From Pontibacter sp. G13 (lineage in GTDB: Bacteria > Bacteroidota > Bacteroidia > J057), in contig NZ_CP134696.1 in assembly GCF_031851795.1 (NCBI RefSeq), positions 7,316,001 to 7,380,000 on the forward strand: a stretch of DNA of 64,000 nucleotides, written 5' to 3'. Both the position numbers and the translations under genes were made by a program. Shown piece after piece: positions 8,201 through 17,295 of the stretch. Numbering within the stretch: the stretch's first letter is position 1; every line of letters begins with the position of its first letter. Under the pieces are notes generated by a model that worked only from the letters and a program-made list of their open reading frames with translations, made no database searches and was not told where the DNA came from.

Positions 8201-9583
8201 TTAGTATCCAGGGTTTTGCGTAAGCAATCCTTGGCTGACGTTCAATTCTGCCTGTGGAATCGGCAGGATCAAGTCTGTGCTTTCGAAGGAGTAGCCTTCT
8301 TCTTGCGCAAATGCGGTCAAAACTTCCACGGCAACCCCCATCCGTACCAAGTCGTACAGGCGGTGGTTTTCGAAGGCCAGCTCGACGCGACGCTCTGCCA
8401 ACAAGGCATCACGGGTCAATGCTTCAGATCCATCTGTCTTGAGGGTAGAAAGACCTACGCGCTCACGAACGGCATTGTAGGAAGCGATAGCGGAGGCGTC
8501 GGAGGTGAACTCGGCTCCTGCCATGATGGCTTCAGCATGCAACAGGTAGACATCAGCCAGACGCAAGACGATCCAGTCATTGCCACAGAGGCGAACATCT
8601 GAAGAACTGGTCAGGAATTTACCTACCTCGTCAGCATTGGTCGGGTTGAACAATACCGCCGAACGCTCAGAATCAGCTGTGTCAAATGCAGCGACAAAGT
8701 TGTCGGTGATGTAGTTCAAACCACTCACACGACCACCATTGGTCATCTCAAAAGAGAAGTCCTGGCTTTCAACCCCGTTGTCTGGCAAGTATGGGATGGC
8801 GAAGATGATCTCGGAGTTCATCTCGTCATAGAATACATCGTTGTAGCTGTCTACGAGGGAGTATTCAGCGTTATTCATGATGGATTCAAGTGCTGATTGG
8901 GCACCGGAATAATCACCGAGGTGCAATTTCACCTTGGCCAACAATCCTTGTGCAGCAGCTACCGTCGCGCGCCCATCATCCGTAGCGGATCTCGTTGGAA
9001 GCAAGGCAGCGGCATCCGTCAAATCAGCTTCGATGGCTGCCAATACAGCAGTTGCGTCAGTTTTGGAGAAATAATCGGTGTCGGTCTGGATGATCACACG
9101 ATCGATCAATGGAATGTCCCCGTAGGCACGTACCAAGTTGAAGTGGCCCAATGCACGGGCGAATTTGGCTTCACCCTCAAATTGCGCTTTGGAAGCTGCA
9201 TCTTCTACCGCGTCCAGGCTTTCCAATACGCGGTTGGCGCGGAAAATGACGTTGTAGTTGTCTTGCCAGTAGGTGTAAACCACTTGGTTGGTAGGCTGCA
9301 CATCGAAGCTTTCGAATTGTGCCCAGTCACCTTCGCTAGACTTGGTCTTAGTGTTGTCGGAACGCATTTCCGTGAGGGCAAACTCACGCATCGGCAAGTT
9401 TTGAAGCCCGTCGTAAATAGCGATCACACCACCTTCGACTTCTTGTTTATCGTTGTAGAATCCATTTTCACCAATGGAGGAGATGGGTTGCAGATCCAGA
9501 CGGTCTGCACATCCAAACATCGTCGACCCCATGATCAAGCAGGAAAGGGCAATAGTATTTATCGTGTCCTTCATTATTCCCAT
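8201..9583 (-). CDS. susD: SusD/RagB family glycan-binding lipoprotein
   Basis: 460 aa. The signal peptide ends in MFGC (Cys25), so it is an outer-membrane lipoprotein. The family pattern is clear: CADRLDLQPISSIGENGFYN at the start, TPR-like helices in the N-terminal half (NVIFRANRVLESLD, AKFARALGHFNLVRAYGDIPL) and the late motif WIVLRLADVYLLHAEAI followed by RRVELAFENHRLYDLVRMG. SusD proteins lie on top of a SusC channel and capture oligosaccharides. The gene starts 2 bp after the susC-like stop, so they are co-transcribed. A second ATG three codons in is an alternative start. With PL7 nearby, alginate is the likely ligand. Confidence 0.95.
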   Translation of the reverse strand: MGIMKDTINTIALSCLIMGSTMFGCADRLDLQPISSIGENGFYNDKQEVEGGVIAIYDGLQNLPMREFALTEMRSDNTKTKSSEGDWAQFESFDVQPTNQVVYTYWQDNYNVIFRANRVLESLDAVEDAASKAQFEGEAKFARALGHFNLVRAYGDIPLIDRVIIQTDTDYFSKTDATAVLAAIEADLTDAAALLPTRSATDDGRATVAAAQGLLAKVKLHLGDYSGAQSALESIMNNAEYSLVDSYNDVFYDEMNSEIIFAIPYLPDNGVESQDFSFEMTNGGRVSGLNYITDNFVAAFDTADSERSAVLFNPTNADEVGKFLTSSSDVRLCGNDWIVLRLADVYLLHAEAIMAGAEFTSDASAIASYNAVRERVGLSTLKTDGSEALTRDALLAERRVELAFENHRLYDLVRMGVAVEVLTAFAQEEGYSFESTDLILPIPQAELNVSQGLLTQNPGY

Positions 9584-9585
9584 TG

Positions 9586-12500
9586 TTAGAATGAAAGGTT
9601 AAGACCGCCGGAGATGGTCCGGTAGATAGGAGCTGGCCCACGCTGGTAACCGTAGGTCAAAGGATTGCCAAGTCCTTGGTCAATACCTTCTGGGTTGTAC
9701 CCTTCGTAGCCTTCAGACATGATGTACAGCAAGTTCTGTGCACCCACGTAGATTCTCAGGCTGGATACTCCTGGGATCAAGCCGCTTGGCACGGTGTAGC
9801 CCAAGTTGATGTTGCGGAGCGCAGTGTAGGATGCATCTTGGATGTCATCGCTGGTGAAGATCCGCTGTTGTACGAACTCTTTGTCTGGGAACTCGCTGAT
9901 GTAGTCCTGCTTGCTGGAGAATTCGTTCTTGATGTACTGAGAAGAAATGTTACGAACTTCAGCACCTTGAGATCCTTGGAACATGAAGCTCAAGTCAAAG
10001 TTCTTGAATTTCAATGTGTTGTTGACACTCCACACGAAGTCAGGATAAGGAGATCCCAATACGGTACGGTCGTCAGTGTCGATCAATCCGTCGCCGTTCA
10101 AGTCCTTCACGTAGATGTCCTGAGACTGGGCATTGATTGGGTAGTAAGGATTGTTGATGTACTCCAACGGGATTTCCTTGTCTACCACATAGCCGTAGTA
10201 GGTGGAGATTGGGTATCCTTCGAGGGCGATCCATTCTGCAGCACGCTTTTCGTCTACGATGCTGATCAAACCGCTAGATCCAGCGAAGTCTACCAGCGTG
10301 TTTTTGTTGCGAGTCAACAAAGCAGTTGTTGACCAAGAGAAGTCGTCCTTTACAATGTTGCGAGTGCGTACTTCGAATTCAAATCCACGGTTCTCAACTT
10401 CACCTTTGTTTACCAAGGCAGAGCTAAATCCAGTAACACCGGGAACTGGCAAGTTCAACAAGAGGTCTTGGCTCGTACGGATATAGTAATCGAAGCTGGA
10501 AGCGATACGACCATCAAACAAGGCCAAATCTACCCCTGCGTTCATTTCAGTCAATTTCTCCCAACGCAATTCGGAGTTGCCGATGTTGAGTGGGTTGAAA
10601 CCAGTTGTTCCGGTTCCCAAAGCAGTACCTACAGGATCAAGCAGTCCGATGTGGTCATACTCTCCGATTCCGGCGTTGCTACCCGTGATACCGTAGCTTG
10701 CACGAACCTTCAAGTTGCTGATTACAGGATTGTCTTCGAGGAAGGCTTCGTTGGAAACATTCCAGCCAGCAGAAGCAGCAGGGAAGAATCCGAACTTGTT
10801 GTCAGGACCGAACTTGGAGCTACCGTCCCAACGCACACTCACGTTCAAGAGGTATCTGTCGTCGTACACGTAGTTTACCCGAGAGAGGTAGGAGATCAGG
10901 GCTTCCTGAGCAGACGCAGTGCTTCCTTCGGACAAGTTGGCCTGCGCGATGGTCCGGATATAGTCGAAGTTGTATCCTACGCCTACCACGTTGGACCACT
11001 GACGATTCCAGAATTCGTAGGTGAAACCACCGACTGCGTTGATGTTGTGTTTGCCTGTATTCTTCTTGTAGGTCAAGATACTCTCCAATACCGAGTGGAA
11101 TTGCGAGTAGGTAGACAAGGAAGATTCAGAGTCACCAGCGCCGTTACGCGTAGCTTGTACACCTGTCCAGTCTGTATTTCTGCGGTAGCGGAAGTCTCCA
11201 CCGATGTTTTGGCGGAAGTTCAATCCCTTTGCGAGCTTGAATTTCAGGTAGGAGTTTCCGTAGAACTTGGTCTCGTATTTTCTGCGATCACGCTCCATCA
11301 CCTTGGCGTATGCACTCTGGTTGGAGGTACCGCTGATATCTTGTCCACTTCCTTCACTTGGCATGCCAGTAGCCAGATCGAAATCATCGAACATACGCTC
11401 CATGGCGTAGTCACCGATGGAAGCATTCTCCCAGCGGCCATTCTCACGATAAGGGTTGACGAATTGGATGTTGCTTTCGTCCAATTCCAATGGCAACCAA
11501 GCGTGCTGTCTCAAAGCATCATGTACCCCGATTGGGAAACGGCGCTGCTCTGTATGAGAAGGGTTGAGCATGGTTCCAAATGACACGCGATCATTGATTT
11601 TGGAATCCAAGTTCAGGCGGAGGTTGATTTTCTTGAAGTTGTCAGTCAGCAATACCCCTTGGTCGTCCAAGTAGCTCAAGGAGGCACGGAACTTGGTTTT
11701 TTGGTTACCACCGTTGGCGGAAACGTTGTGGCTTTGGATGTATCCACCGTCGAACATCACTTTCTCCCAGTCGGTGTAAGTACCGAGTTGGTCGATCAAG
11801 AGCATTTCGTTGGTAGGTTGTCCGTCGTTGTTGGCCAATACAAAGTTGCGCCATTCGTCCAAGTCCATCAGGACATCGGTTCCAGGTACAGATTTGTGTC
11901 CAACATAGCCATTGTAAGACAATGTGAGCTTGCCTTCGGATCCTTGCTTGGTGGTGATCATGATGATACCATTGGCACCACGAGAACCGTAGATGGCAGA
12001 AGAGGCAGCATCTTTCAAAACCTCGATGGAGGCTACGTCATTCATGTCCAAGCTGGACAAGAAGTCAGCATCGTTACCCACAGCGATTCCGTCGATGACG
12101 ATCAATGGGTTGGAGTCAAAGGAGATGGAACCCTGACCACGAACCCGGATTACCGGAGCTTCACCGGCAGCAGGGTTGGTCATCTGGATGTTTACCCCTG
12201 CAACCTGACCGACCAATGCATCGTCTGCACGGGAAACGGGGATTTGATCCAATTGCTCGTTGGAGACTTTGGAGACAGATCCTGTCAGGTGGGATTTCTT
12301 TTGTTGGCCATAACCGATGACGACCACTTCTTCTAGCGAGGTAACATCTTGTTCCATCCGGATATTCAGGGTGGAAGCTTCGGTTACGGTAACTTCTTGC
12401 TTGGCATAGCCCAAGTAGCTGAAAACCAATACATCTCCAGTCTCAGCTTCGATGGAGAAACGCCCTTCTCCGTCTGTGATGACACCAGTTGTGGTTTCCT

Positions 12501-12711
12501 TGATCAGAACTGTTACCCCGACAAGGGGAGTTCCTTCCTCCGAAGAGGTTACCGTTCCAGAAACGGTTCGCAGCAGATAGTCCTCGGTGTTTACCGATTC
12601 AACGACGGCTCCCCATCCATGGTGAGGAACAGTCACAAACCCTGCAATCGCGATACCGATCCAGATCGGAATGTTGAAGAGATTTGTTAACTTTGTTGAC
12701 ATAATAAACAT
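9586..12711 (-). CDS. susC: SusC/RagA family TonB-dependent outer-membrane receptor
   Basis: 1041 aa. It has a signal peptide, a carboxypeptidase-D regulatory-like domain (about 48-125: VSGTVTSSEEGTPLVGVTVL), a plug with the SusC signature LEEVVVIGYGQQKKSHLTGS and DDALVGQVAGVNI, the motif SSAIYGSRGANGIIMITTK, and a 22-strand barrel ending in the aromatic GGLNLSF. It imports oligosaccharides across the outer membrane with TonB/ExbBD energy, in complex with the SusD partner encoded next. The start could also be the ATG at 12702. A stem-loop just upstream of the start codon may affect translation. Confidence 0.96.
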   Translation of the reverse strand: MFIMSTKLTNLFNIPIWIGIAIAGFVTVPHHGWGAVVESVNTEDYLLRTVSGTVTSSEEGTPLVGVTVLIKETTTGVITDGEGRFSIEAETGDVLVFSYLGYAKQEVTVTEASTLNIRMEQDVTSLEEVVVIGYGQQKKSHLTGSVSKVSNEQLDQIPVSRADDALVGQVAGVNIQMTNPAAGEAPVIRVRGQGSISFDSNPLIVIDGIAVGNDADFLSSLDMNDVASIEVLKDAASSAIYGSRGANGIIMITTKQGSEGKLTLSYNGYVGHKSVPGTDVLMDLDEWRNFVLANNDGQPTNEMLLIDQLGTYTDWEKVMFDGGYIQSHNVSANGGNQKTKFRASLSYLDDQGVLLTDNFKKINLRLNLDSKINDRVSFGTMLNPSHTEQRRFPIGVHDALRQHAWLPLELDESNIQFVNPYRENGRWENASIGDYAMERMFDDFDLATGMPSEGSGQDISGTSNQSAYAKVMERDRRKYETKFYGNSYLKFKLAKGLNFRQNIGGDFRYRRNTDWTGVQATRNGAGDSESSLSTYSQFHSVLESILTYKKNTGKHNINAVGGFTYEFWNRQWSNVVGVGYNFDYIRTIAQANLSEGSTASAQEALISYLSRVNYVYDDRYLLNVSVRWDGSSKFGPDNKFGFFPAASAGWNVSNEAFLEDNPVISNLKVRASYGITGSNAGIGEYDHIGLLDPVGTALGTGTTGFNPLNIGNSELRWEKLTEMNAGVDLALFDGRIASSFDYYIRTSQDLLLNLPVPGVTGFSSALVNKGEVENRGFEFEVRTRNIVKDDFSWSTTALLTRNKNTLVDFAGSSGLISIVDEKRAAEWIALEGYPISTYYGYVVDKEIPLEYINNPYYPINAQSQDIYVKDLNGDGLIDTDDRTVLGSPYPDFVWSVNNTLKFKNFDLSFMFQGSQGAEVRNISSQYIKNEFSSKQDYISEFPDKEFVQQRIFTSDDIQDASYTALRNINLGYTVPSGLIPGVSSLRIYVGAQNLLYIMSEGYEGYNPEGIDQGLGNPLTYGYQRGPAPIYRTISGGLNLSF

Positions 12712-12726
12712 GTTTACTTAAGGAAG

Positions 12727-12757
12727 GCTCACCACGCCCGGTGAGCTTTTCTTTTTT
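12727..12757. other. GC-rich stem-loop in the susC leader
   Basis: GCTCACC/GGTGAGC with loop ACGCCC. On the plus strand the stem is followed by TTTTCTTTTTT and looks like a terminator, but no plus-strand gene precedes it. On the minus strand it lies 16 bp before the susC-like start and would be an RNA hairpin in the leader. A second 7-bp hairpin, TGAGGTG/CACCTCA, lies upstream near 12795-12812. Confidence 0.5.
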
Positions 12758-12854
12758 GGGGTGTCAGCCCCGAGTTTTGGACATACAGATGCCCCTGAGG
12801 TGAAACCACCTCATTCTCTTGGTACTTATATGGAAAGAAGGATCTTGGGGAGCG

Positions 12855-13571
12855 CTAGCTCATCTGCTTGCTGAAGTCAATCACATCTTGTAAATGATTC
12901 CGCATGGCTCTTGCCGCGGCATCCGGTCGCTGATGGATAATGTGATCAAGAATGGCTCTGTGTTCATCCAATGCACGAAGCTCACGGCCATCTTTGCAGA
13001 TGTCCAGCTTGTTGAAGCTCGCAATGATGTCAGGGGTGATGATCAGCATCAGGGAGCGCAAGACGGGGTTCTTGCTCGCTTCGGCAATCTTGAGATGGAA
13101 GATCAAATCTTCCTCAACTCCAGATTCACCGCTGAGTACCTGTTGCTGGTGTGTCGCGAAGGCCTGCTCGATATTCTGGATATCTTCCTCCGTCCGACGA
13201 TCCGCTGCCAGGGCGGCAGCTTGAGTTTCGAGAATGACGCGGGTCTCTACCAATGCGCCAAAATCGTTGTCTTCGATCTTCAATACATCCGTGATTAGGC
13301 CTTCCAAGGCAGTGATTCCCAACCCCGCAACGATGGTCCCGCTCTGCGGCATCGTCCTCAAAATCCCGTAGAACTCCAATTTCTTGATGGCGTCCCGTAC
13401 GTGCGTGCGGCCCACCCCAAGGCGCTCTACCAGTTTGCGTTCGGGAGGTAATTTGTCGCCGGGTTTCAGCTGCCCAGAAGTAATCAACTCACGAATTTGC
13501 TTGATGATCATGTCCACGGGTGTCTCCACGGAGATTTCCCGGAAATTGTGTAGCAGATCAAGTCCTTCCAT
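12855..13571 (-). CDS. GntR family transcriptional regulator, FadR/FCD subfamily
   Basis: 238 aa. The N-terminal winged helix (about 15-80) reads IIKQIRELITSGQLKPGDKL, PPERKLVERLGVGRTHVRDA and KKLEFYGILRTMPQSGT, the GntR pattern. The C-terminal FCD domain (about 95-230) has the candidate metal-binding set: Asp and His in EEDLIFHLKIAEASKN, and histidines in DEHRAILDHIIH and MRNHL. Members of this subgroup sense sugar acids and often control uronate or alginate catabolism. It lies directly upstream of susC on the same strand and is preceded by an array of TTGGTnnACCAA dyads, so autoregulation and control of the locus are likely. An unsaturated uronate or its keto-deoxy product would be a logical effector (inference). 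Confidence 0.92.
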   Translation of the reverse strand: MEGLDLLHNFREISVETPVDMIIKQIRELITSGQLKPGDKLPPERKLVERLGVGRTHVRDAIKKLEFYGILRTMPQSGTIVAGLGITALEGLITDVLKIEDNDFGALVETRVILETQAAALAADRRTEEDIQNIEQAFATHQQQVLSGESGVEEDLIFHLKIAEASKNPVLRSLMLIITPDIIASFNKLDICKDGRELRALDEHRAILDHIIHQRPDAAARAMRNHLQDVIDFSKQMS

Positions 13572-13577
13572 AGTAGT

Positions 13578-13634
13578 CTAGTTGATCAAATTTTGGTTAA
13601 CCAAGAATTGGTCGACCAATTTCTGATGAACCAA
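13578..13634. promoter_or_regulatory. Four-part operator array for the GntR/FadR-type regulator
   Basis: Two perfect dyads, TTGGTTAACCAA (13593-13604) and AATTGGTCGACCAATT (13606-13621), have centres 15 bp apart. Imperfect copies continue the same phase on both sides: CTAGTTGATCAA (13578-13589, 8 of 12 match) and CTGATGAACCAA (13623-13634, right half intact). The TGGTnnACCA core closely resembles the known TGGTnnnACCA operators of the FadR subfamily. The array starts 7 bp upstream of the regulator's start codon, so bound protein would block its own promoter. Confidence 0.8.
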
Positions 13635-14024
13635 ATCTAGGTCTTATTTTTATTTTTCCAAAATTTTTAGGGAACCATCCCAAATAACTTCTCCGAAATC
13701 AGCCATACGGGACGATAGGAAGGCTTTGGAGTTAACATTTTTTTGTGATCCACCGTTTTCAAGCGCCTCGATAGTCGGAGAATCGGTGGTATCGGAACGC
13801 GCGTAATGGCCATCGGTGGGAGCTGCTTGCTCCCGACTTTCCCATTTTTCCTGCCAAGACAAGGCTACGCTCATCTGGAAGATTCAGGGCAAAGCCTATT
13901 CATCTTCACCCGGTTAACTCCCATGAATCTGGGAAATTAAGGGTAATTCGCGAGAAGCGTCACTTCTTGGGCTTGATCATTTGCGAGAGATGGGCACTGG
14001 TGCGCTTGATTGAGGGGCTGCGGA

Positions 14025-14285
14025 GGGGTTGGGCGTATCCCCGCGTGCTGGGCATAAGTTCCTCGCTGGATCGATCATTCGCGGGGCCGGGCTTGTCCAT
14101 GAGTCCGCGTTGCTCCCGTCCTCGGAATTGTGGCGATATCCGAAGTTTCTCTCCAACCTGACCCGACCGAATTTCCCGAACCCACTTTTGGACTTCCTCG
14201 GACCTCGCCCGCCTGCGCTTTTCACCACCCGTGGGCTCGTCATTCCCATCCCTTACGCCGCACGTACCAGCCGCACGTTGAGTAG
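14025..14285 (-). repeat. Dispersed intergenic repeat, copy 2
   Basis: Read on the minus strand it begins GTGCGGCGTAAGGGATGGGA near 14270 and ends GCACGCGGGGATACGCCCAA near 14030, matching the ends of the other copies. At about 260 bp it is one of the longest. The interior contains GGCGAGGTCCGAGG-like sequence and GGAGCAACGCGGACTC. Overlapping open frames on both strands are rich in Arg, Ser and Pro and look like by-products of GC-rich repeat sequence. Between the operator array and this copy (13640-14020) I see no gene. Confidence 0.65.
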
Positions 14286-14411
14286 ATTGAGGGGACTTGC
14301 GCTTCAAAAACGCCATAGGGTCTTTGAATAGGAGCTTGTTCAAGTTATTTTGCGACCTGACTTTTTCCCGTCTAGTTAGCACCCAACGGGATCAGATACA
14401 TTGCCACAGCC

Positions 14412-16133
14412 ATGGATTTTCCAAAATTCCTCACGTCCTATTGGGGTGAATTCATTTCCCACATTTGTCAATTTCATCCAATCGATCCGGAATTGCTGGA
14501 ACGGTATGAATATGAATGGGATTGGAATGCTCTGAGTCAGAGTAGGTTAATGCGCTGGAGTGAGACGCTGATCGTACAATTTGAACATCGATGGCGGTGG
14601 GACCTACTGGCGATGAATCCCAGTATCGTTTGGGAATCCCATCTGATCCAGCGATTCTCTCAGGAGCTAAATTGGGATTATTTGGGTCGCAATAGATCTT
14701 TACCAATCTCTTCCTCATTCATACAATCGTACCGAAAGCAAATCCAAATCTCGGAGGACAATGTGCACCTCACGGAGGATTTGATTCAGGAGTATGGCAT
14801 GAAACTGAAGCCCAAATCTGCCGATCCTGAAGAATTGCTTTCAGATTTGGTTATGTCGCGATTGGAGGCATTTCTGATTTCTAGAAAAAGCAGCTACGGA
14901 AATCGGAGCCAGAATTACCTCAACCTCTATACGGATTTCATTCAACCCAACTTGAGTGGGCGCTCAATTCGGGATATCATGGAGAAGAAGTTCGATTATT
15001 CACAACGATATTTCCAGTGGCTTCCTGTAACCAATGACCTCCATGGCTCGGTACCAGAATTTCGTTTCCAGAGCGAAAGCCTATTGCGAGATCGGCAATT
15101 GAAAGATGACTTGCTCCCCACGTTGGAGGATTTCATCCTGACCCCAGACAGATACAGGGAAGGCCCGCCTCGATTCTATGAAGTGATGAAAATATCAGGA
15201 GGCTATCAGACCCCGATGATGTTGGTCAGTGAAAATGTGAAAGCCCTTCTAGCGCAGTTTCAACTTCCAGTACATTGCTTTCTGCCTGTTTCTGCAGAGT
15301 TGGATGGGGTAGAGATTGATCGGAACTTTTTCCTGTTTCAAGTGGAATATGATTCCATCCGTCGGCTCACGAATTATCCGGAAAGTACATTTGAGCAGGT
15401 TTCCAGGCGATTGGAATATGGTTCTGAGGATCGAATGCGATTGGATCGAGGACAGGTTGGAAGTTCCTCTGAAAAGGACTCTTGGTGTGAAATGGTGCGA
15501 AAACGTGGGGCCTATGCTTGTGAACTCATTGCGGTTGAAAGACAGATGCTTGGTCATCATGACCTATTTACCCAAGGCACGAAAATCGTGGTGAATCAGT
15601 ATTTGAAGGAAGCTTTGGATAGGCTCTTCGCTCATCAAATGCGGTTCGCTTCTGCGCAAAAACTTCGGCTCAAAATTGATCAGGCAGTCTACGACCAGAA
15701 AGCTCACCTCATCCTCAACGCAGGAATTCCACTGAAATCCTTGAGTTCAACTTTGAGCGAAGAACTTCAATTTCTCTATCAAAAAGCCGACAGATTAAGG
15801 CAGGAAGATCCTCCTTTTTCAGCCGAATTGCCTTCAGATGAATTCGAGGAAATTCAACGAAAACTGAACGTCATTTTTCCTGATTCATTCAAGAAGATCT
15901 ATCGGTTGGGGAATCGTATCAATCCGGATTTTCCTTTTTTACCGATAGATCGATTCTGCATCCAATCCGAGTATGTGAAAGTTCATCCTGAGTCTGTCAA
16001 GGCCCTCATCGTCGCTGAAAATGGTGCCGGGGATCAGATTGGACTGCTCTTGGATCGGGCTCATGATCATCGGCTTGGTGGACAGTTATGTATGTTCCTC
16101 CATGAGACAGGCGAGATCCTGCCCATTGCCTAG
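14412..16133 (+). CDS. Protein with Trp-rich repeats and a C-terminal SMI1/KNR4 (SUKH)-like domain
   Basis: 573 aa, no signal peptide. The N-terminus (about 30-105) has three spaced copies of a motif like WxWxxLSxNxxLxWxxxLIxxFxxxW: YEWDWNALSQSRLMRWSETL, WRWDLLAMNPSIVWESHLI, LNWDYLGRNRSL. The C-terminal ~100 residues (from LPSDEFEEIQRKLNVIFPDS, through FLPIDRF, to ENGAGDQIGLLLD) follow the SUKH pattern, in which many proteins are immunity factors against contact-dependent or polymorphic toxins. The middle is not recognised. No toxin gene is adjacent, so the function is open. The next gene on the same strand also has an acidic protein containing NGAGDYVMV. Confidence 0.65.
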   Translation: MDFPKFLTSYWGEFISHICQFHPIDPELLERYEYEWDWNALSQSRLMRWSETLIVQFEHRWRWDLLAMNPSIVWESHLIQRFSQELNWDYLGRNRSLPISSSFIQSYRKQIQISEDNVHLTEDLIQEYGMKLKPKSADPEELLSDLVMSRLEAFLISRKSSYGNRSQNYLNLYTDFIQPNLSGRSIRDIMEKKFDYSQRYFQWLPVTNDLHGSVPEFRFQSESLLRDRQLKDDLLPTLEDFILTPDRYREGPPRFYEVMKISGGYQTPMMLVSENVKALLAQFQLPVHCFLPVSAELDGVEIDRNFFLFQVEYDSIRRLTNYPESTFEQVSRRLEYGSEDRMRLDRGQVGSSSEKDSWCEMVRKRGAYACELIAVERQMLGHHDLFTQGTKIVVNQYLKEALDRLFAHQMRFASAQKLRLKIDQAVYDQKAHLILNAGIPLKSLSSTLSEELQFLYQKADRLRQEDPPFSAELPSDEFEEIQRKLNVIFPDSFKKIYRLGNRINPDFPFLPIDRFCIQSEYVKVHPESVKALIVAENGAGDQIGLLLDRAHDHRLGGQLCMFLHETGEILPIA

Positions 16134-16222
16134 CCATAACGAAACAACCTCTTGGTACCAACCCCATTGTCTTCTTCCTGCAAAACTAGGAAGTCATTCG
16201 ATCCTACCCTTTTTAAACCCAC

Positions 16223-16888
16223 ATGCTTATGGCAAGCCCATCTACCCAAAGATTGAATCTCCTTTTTCCACCGGCTCAATTCCAAAGCCTATGCAGATCC
16301 ATATCTGCACTCGAAGCTATTATCTCCCCTGAATGGGTGGACCGATATTATTCCTATCAGAATGATTGGAGTGAATCTGAGGAATTCTTTGAAATGAGAA
16401 ACGGGGCGGGAGATTACGTGATGGTATGCTTCAGACCCGAAGGAATTGTGATCAATGGATTTGCGCATGAAAGCAAGCGGGATGACCTTGTTGCCGGGAT
16501 GGGGATGATGACCGGATTGCCACCCTTTTTCCACGAATTCATGTTTGAGGAGCCTGTCAAGACGATTGGCTCGACGTTTTGTATTTGGGCCTTGAAAGAT
16601 GAAAATGAATGGACAATTGGCAATGTGGCGTTTCCAGATGGGCCATTCGGAGACGGTTCCCAATTGCTTTTGTCTGTTTTCGATGGGCTTCCCGAATCCT
16701 ACCGAAATTGGGCTTTGGATTATTATGACGAATTGGAAGGACTGGATTTGGAGCTGGTTGCATCAATCTATCGCTTCGAGCCCATCACGGTGGATTTGGC
16801 GTTGGCGTTAAATCCTGATTTGGATGATTGGGAAAGTCTGAGCAAAGACTTGGATTCAATCGGCTACCCGTACCAAAATTTATATTGA
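16223..16888 (+). CDS. Hypothetical acidic protein, possibly related to SUKH-type proteins
   Basis: 221 aa from the ATG at 16223 (a second ATG two codons on is equally possible). It is rich in Trp, Phe and acidic residues: VDRYYSYQNDWSESEEFFEM, NGAGDYVMVCFRPEGIVING and WALDYYDELEGLDLELVASI. No signal peptide or membrane segment is visible. I do not recognise the family. Its position 90 bp after the SUKH-domain gene, and shared features such as an NGAGD turn, suggest the two belong together, perhaps as orphan immunity-type proteins (inference). Confidence 0.55.
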   Translation: MLMASPSTQRLNLLFPPAQFQSLCRSISALEAIISPEWVDRYYSYQNDWSESEEFFEMRNGAGDYVMVCFRPEGIVINGFAHESKRDDLVAGMGMMTGLPPFFHEFMFEEPVKTIGSTFCIWALKDENEWTIGNVAFPDGPFGDGSQLLLSVFDGLPESYRNWALDYYDELEGLDLELVASIYRFEPITVDLALALNPDLDDWESLSKDLDSIGYPYQNLY

Positions 16889-16968
16889 GCTGATAGCTAG
16901 TAAATGACATTTGTGTGCGAATATCTCGGCAGCTGGACTGGACTGTCTCAGATAAAAAATCGCGATGG

Positions 16969-17175
16969 CCTTGCAGCGGCGTAAAGTGCCCGAAGTGGTC
17001 CGCCTTTGGGTCGGCCTGTGGAGAAGGAGGCGGAGTCCGGGATCTGGAGGCGGCGCTCTATCGCCTCCAGATCCCGGACCGAGCGATCAGCGAGCTACGG
17101 AGGGGACTGGCCCCGCGACTCATTGGCTCGGCGTAGGAAGCATGCCCAGCACGCGGGGATACGCCCAAATCATGA
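16969..17175 (+). repeat. Dispersed intergenic repeat, copy 3, with 18-bp-stem hairpin
   Basis: The copy runs from TTGCAGCGGCGTAAAGTGCC to GCACGCGGGGATACGCCCAA, followed by ATCATGATCAAG. It contains a perfect 18-bp inverted repeat, arms at 17035-17052 and 17062-17079, around the 9-nt loop GCGCTCTAT. After the hairpin comes GACCGAGCGATCAGCGAG, shared with the copies at 24186 and 57722. It occupies most of the gap between the hypothetical gene and the reductase. The open frames crossing it are not conserved. Confidence 0.8.
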
Positions 17176-17295
17176 TCAAGCCCTTGAACATCTGTCCAGA
17201 AAGGCAGTCTCGTGTTTGAATGGTCGAGATATTTTGATGGGGAATCGGTACGGCCTATCTTCAATCCAAGGACAACGATCCATACTACTCGCTAT

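Noticed and set aside
10468-11583. Long plus-strand open frame antisense to the SusC-like gene
   Set aside because: Shadow frame of a strongly supported receptor gene, without domains or signals.
12727-12757. Plus-strand terminator
   Set aside because: It looks perfect in sequence but has no plus-strand gene before it; an RNA hairpin in the minus-strand susC leader is the more economical reading.
13650-14382. Small open frames on both strands before the SUKH gene
   Set aside because: They overlap the dispersed repeat or low-complexity sequence, have Arg/Ser/Pro-rich composition, and contradict each other; none shows a domain or conserved start.
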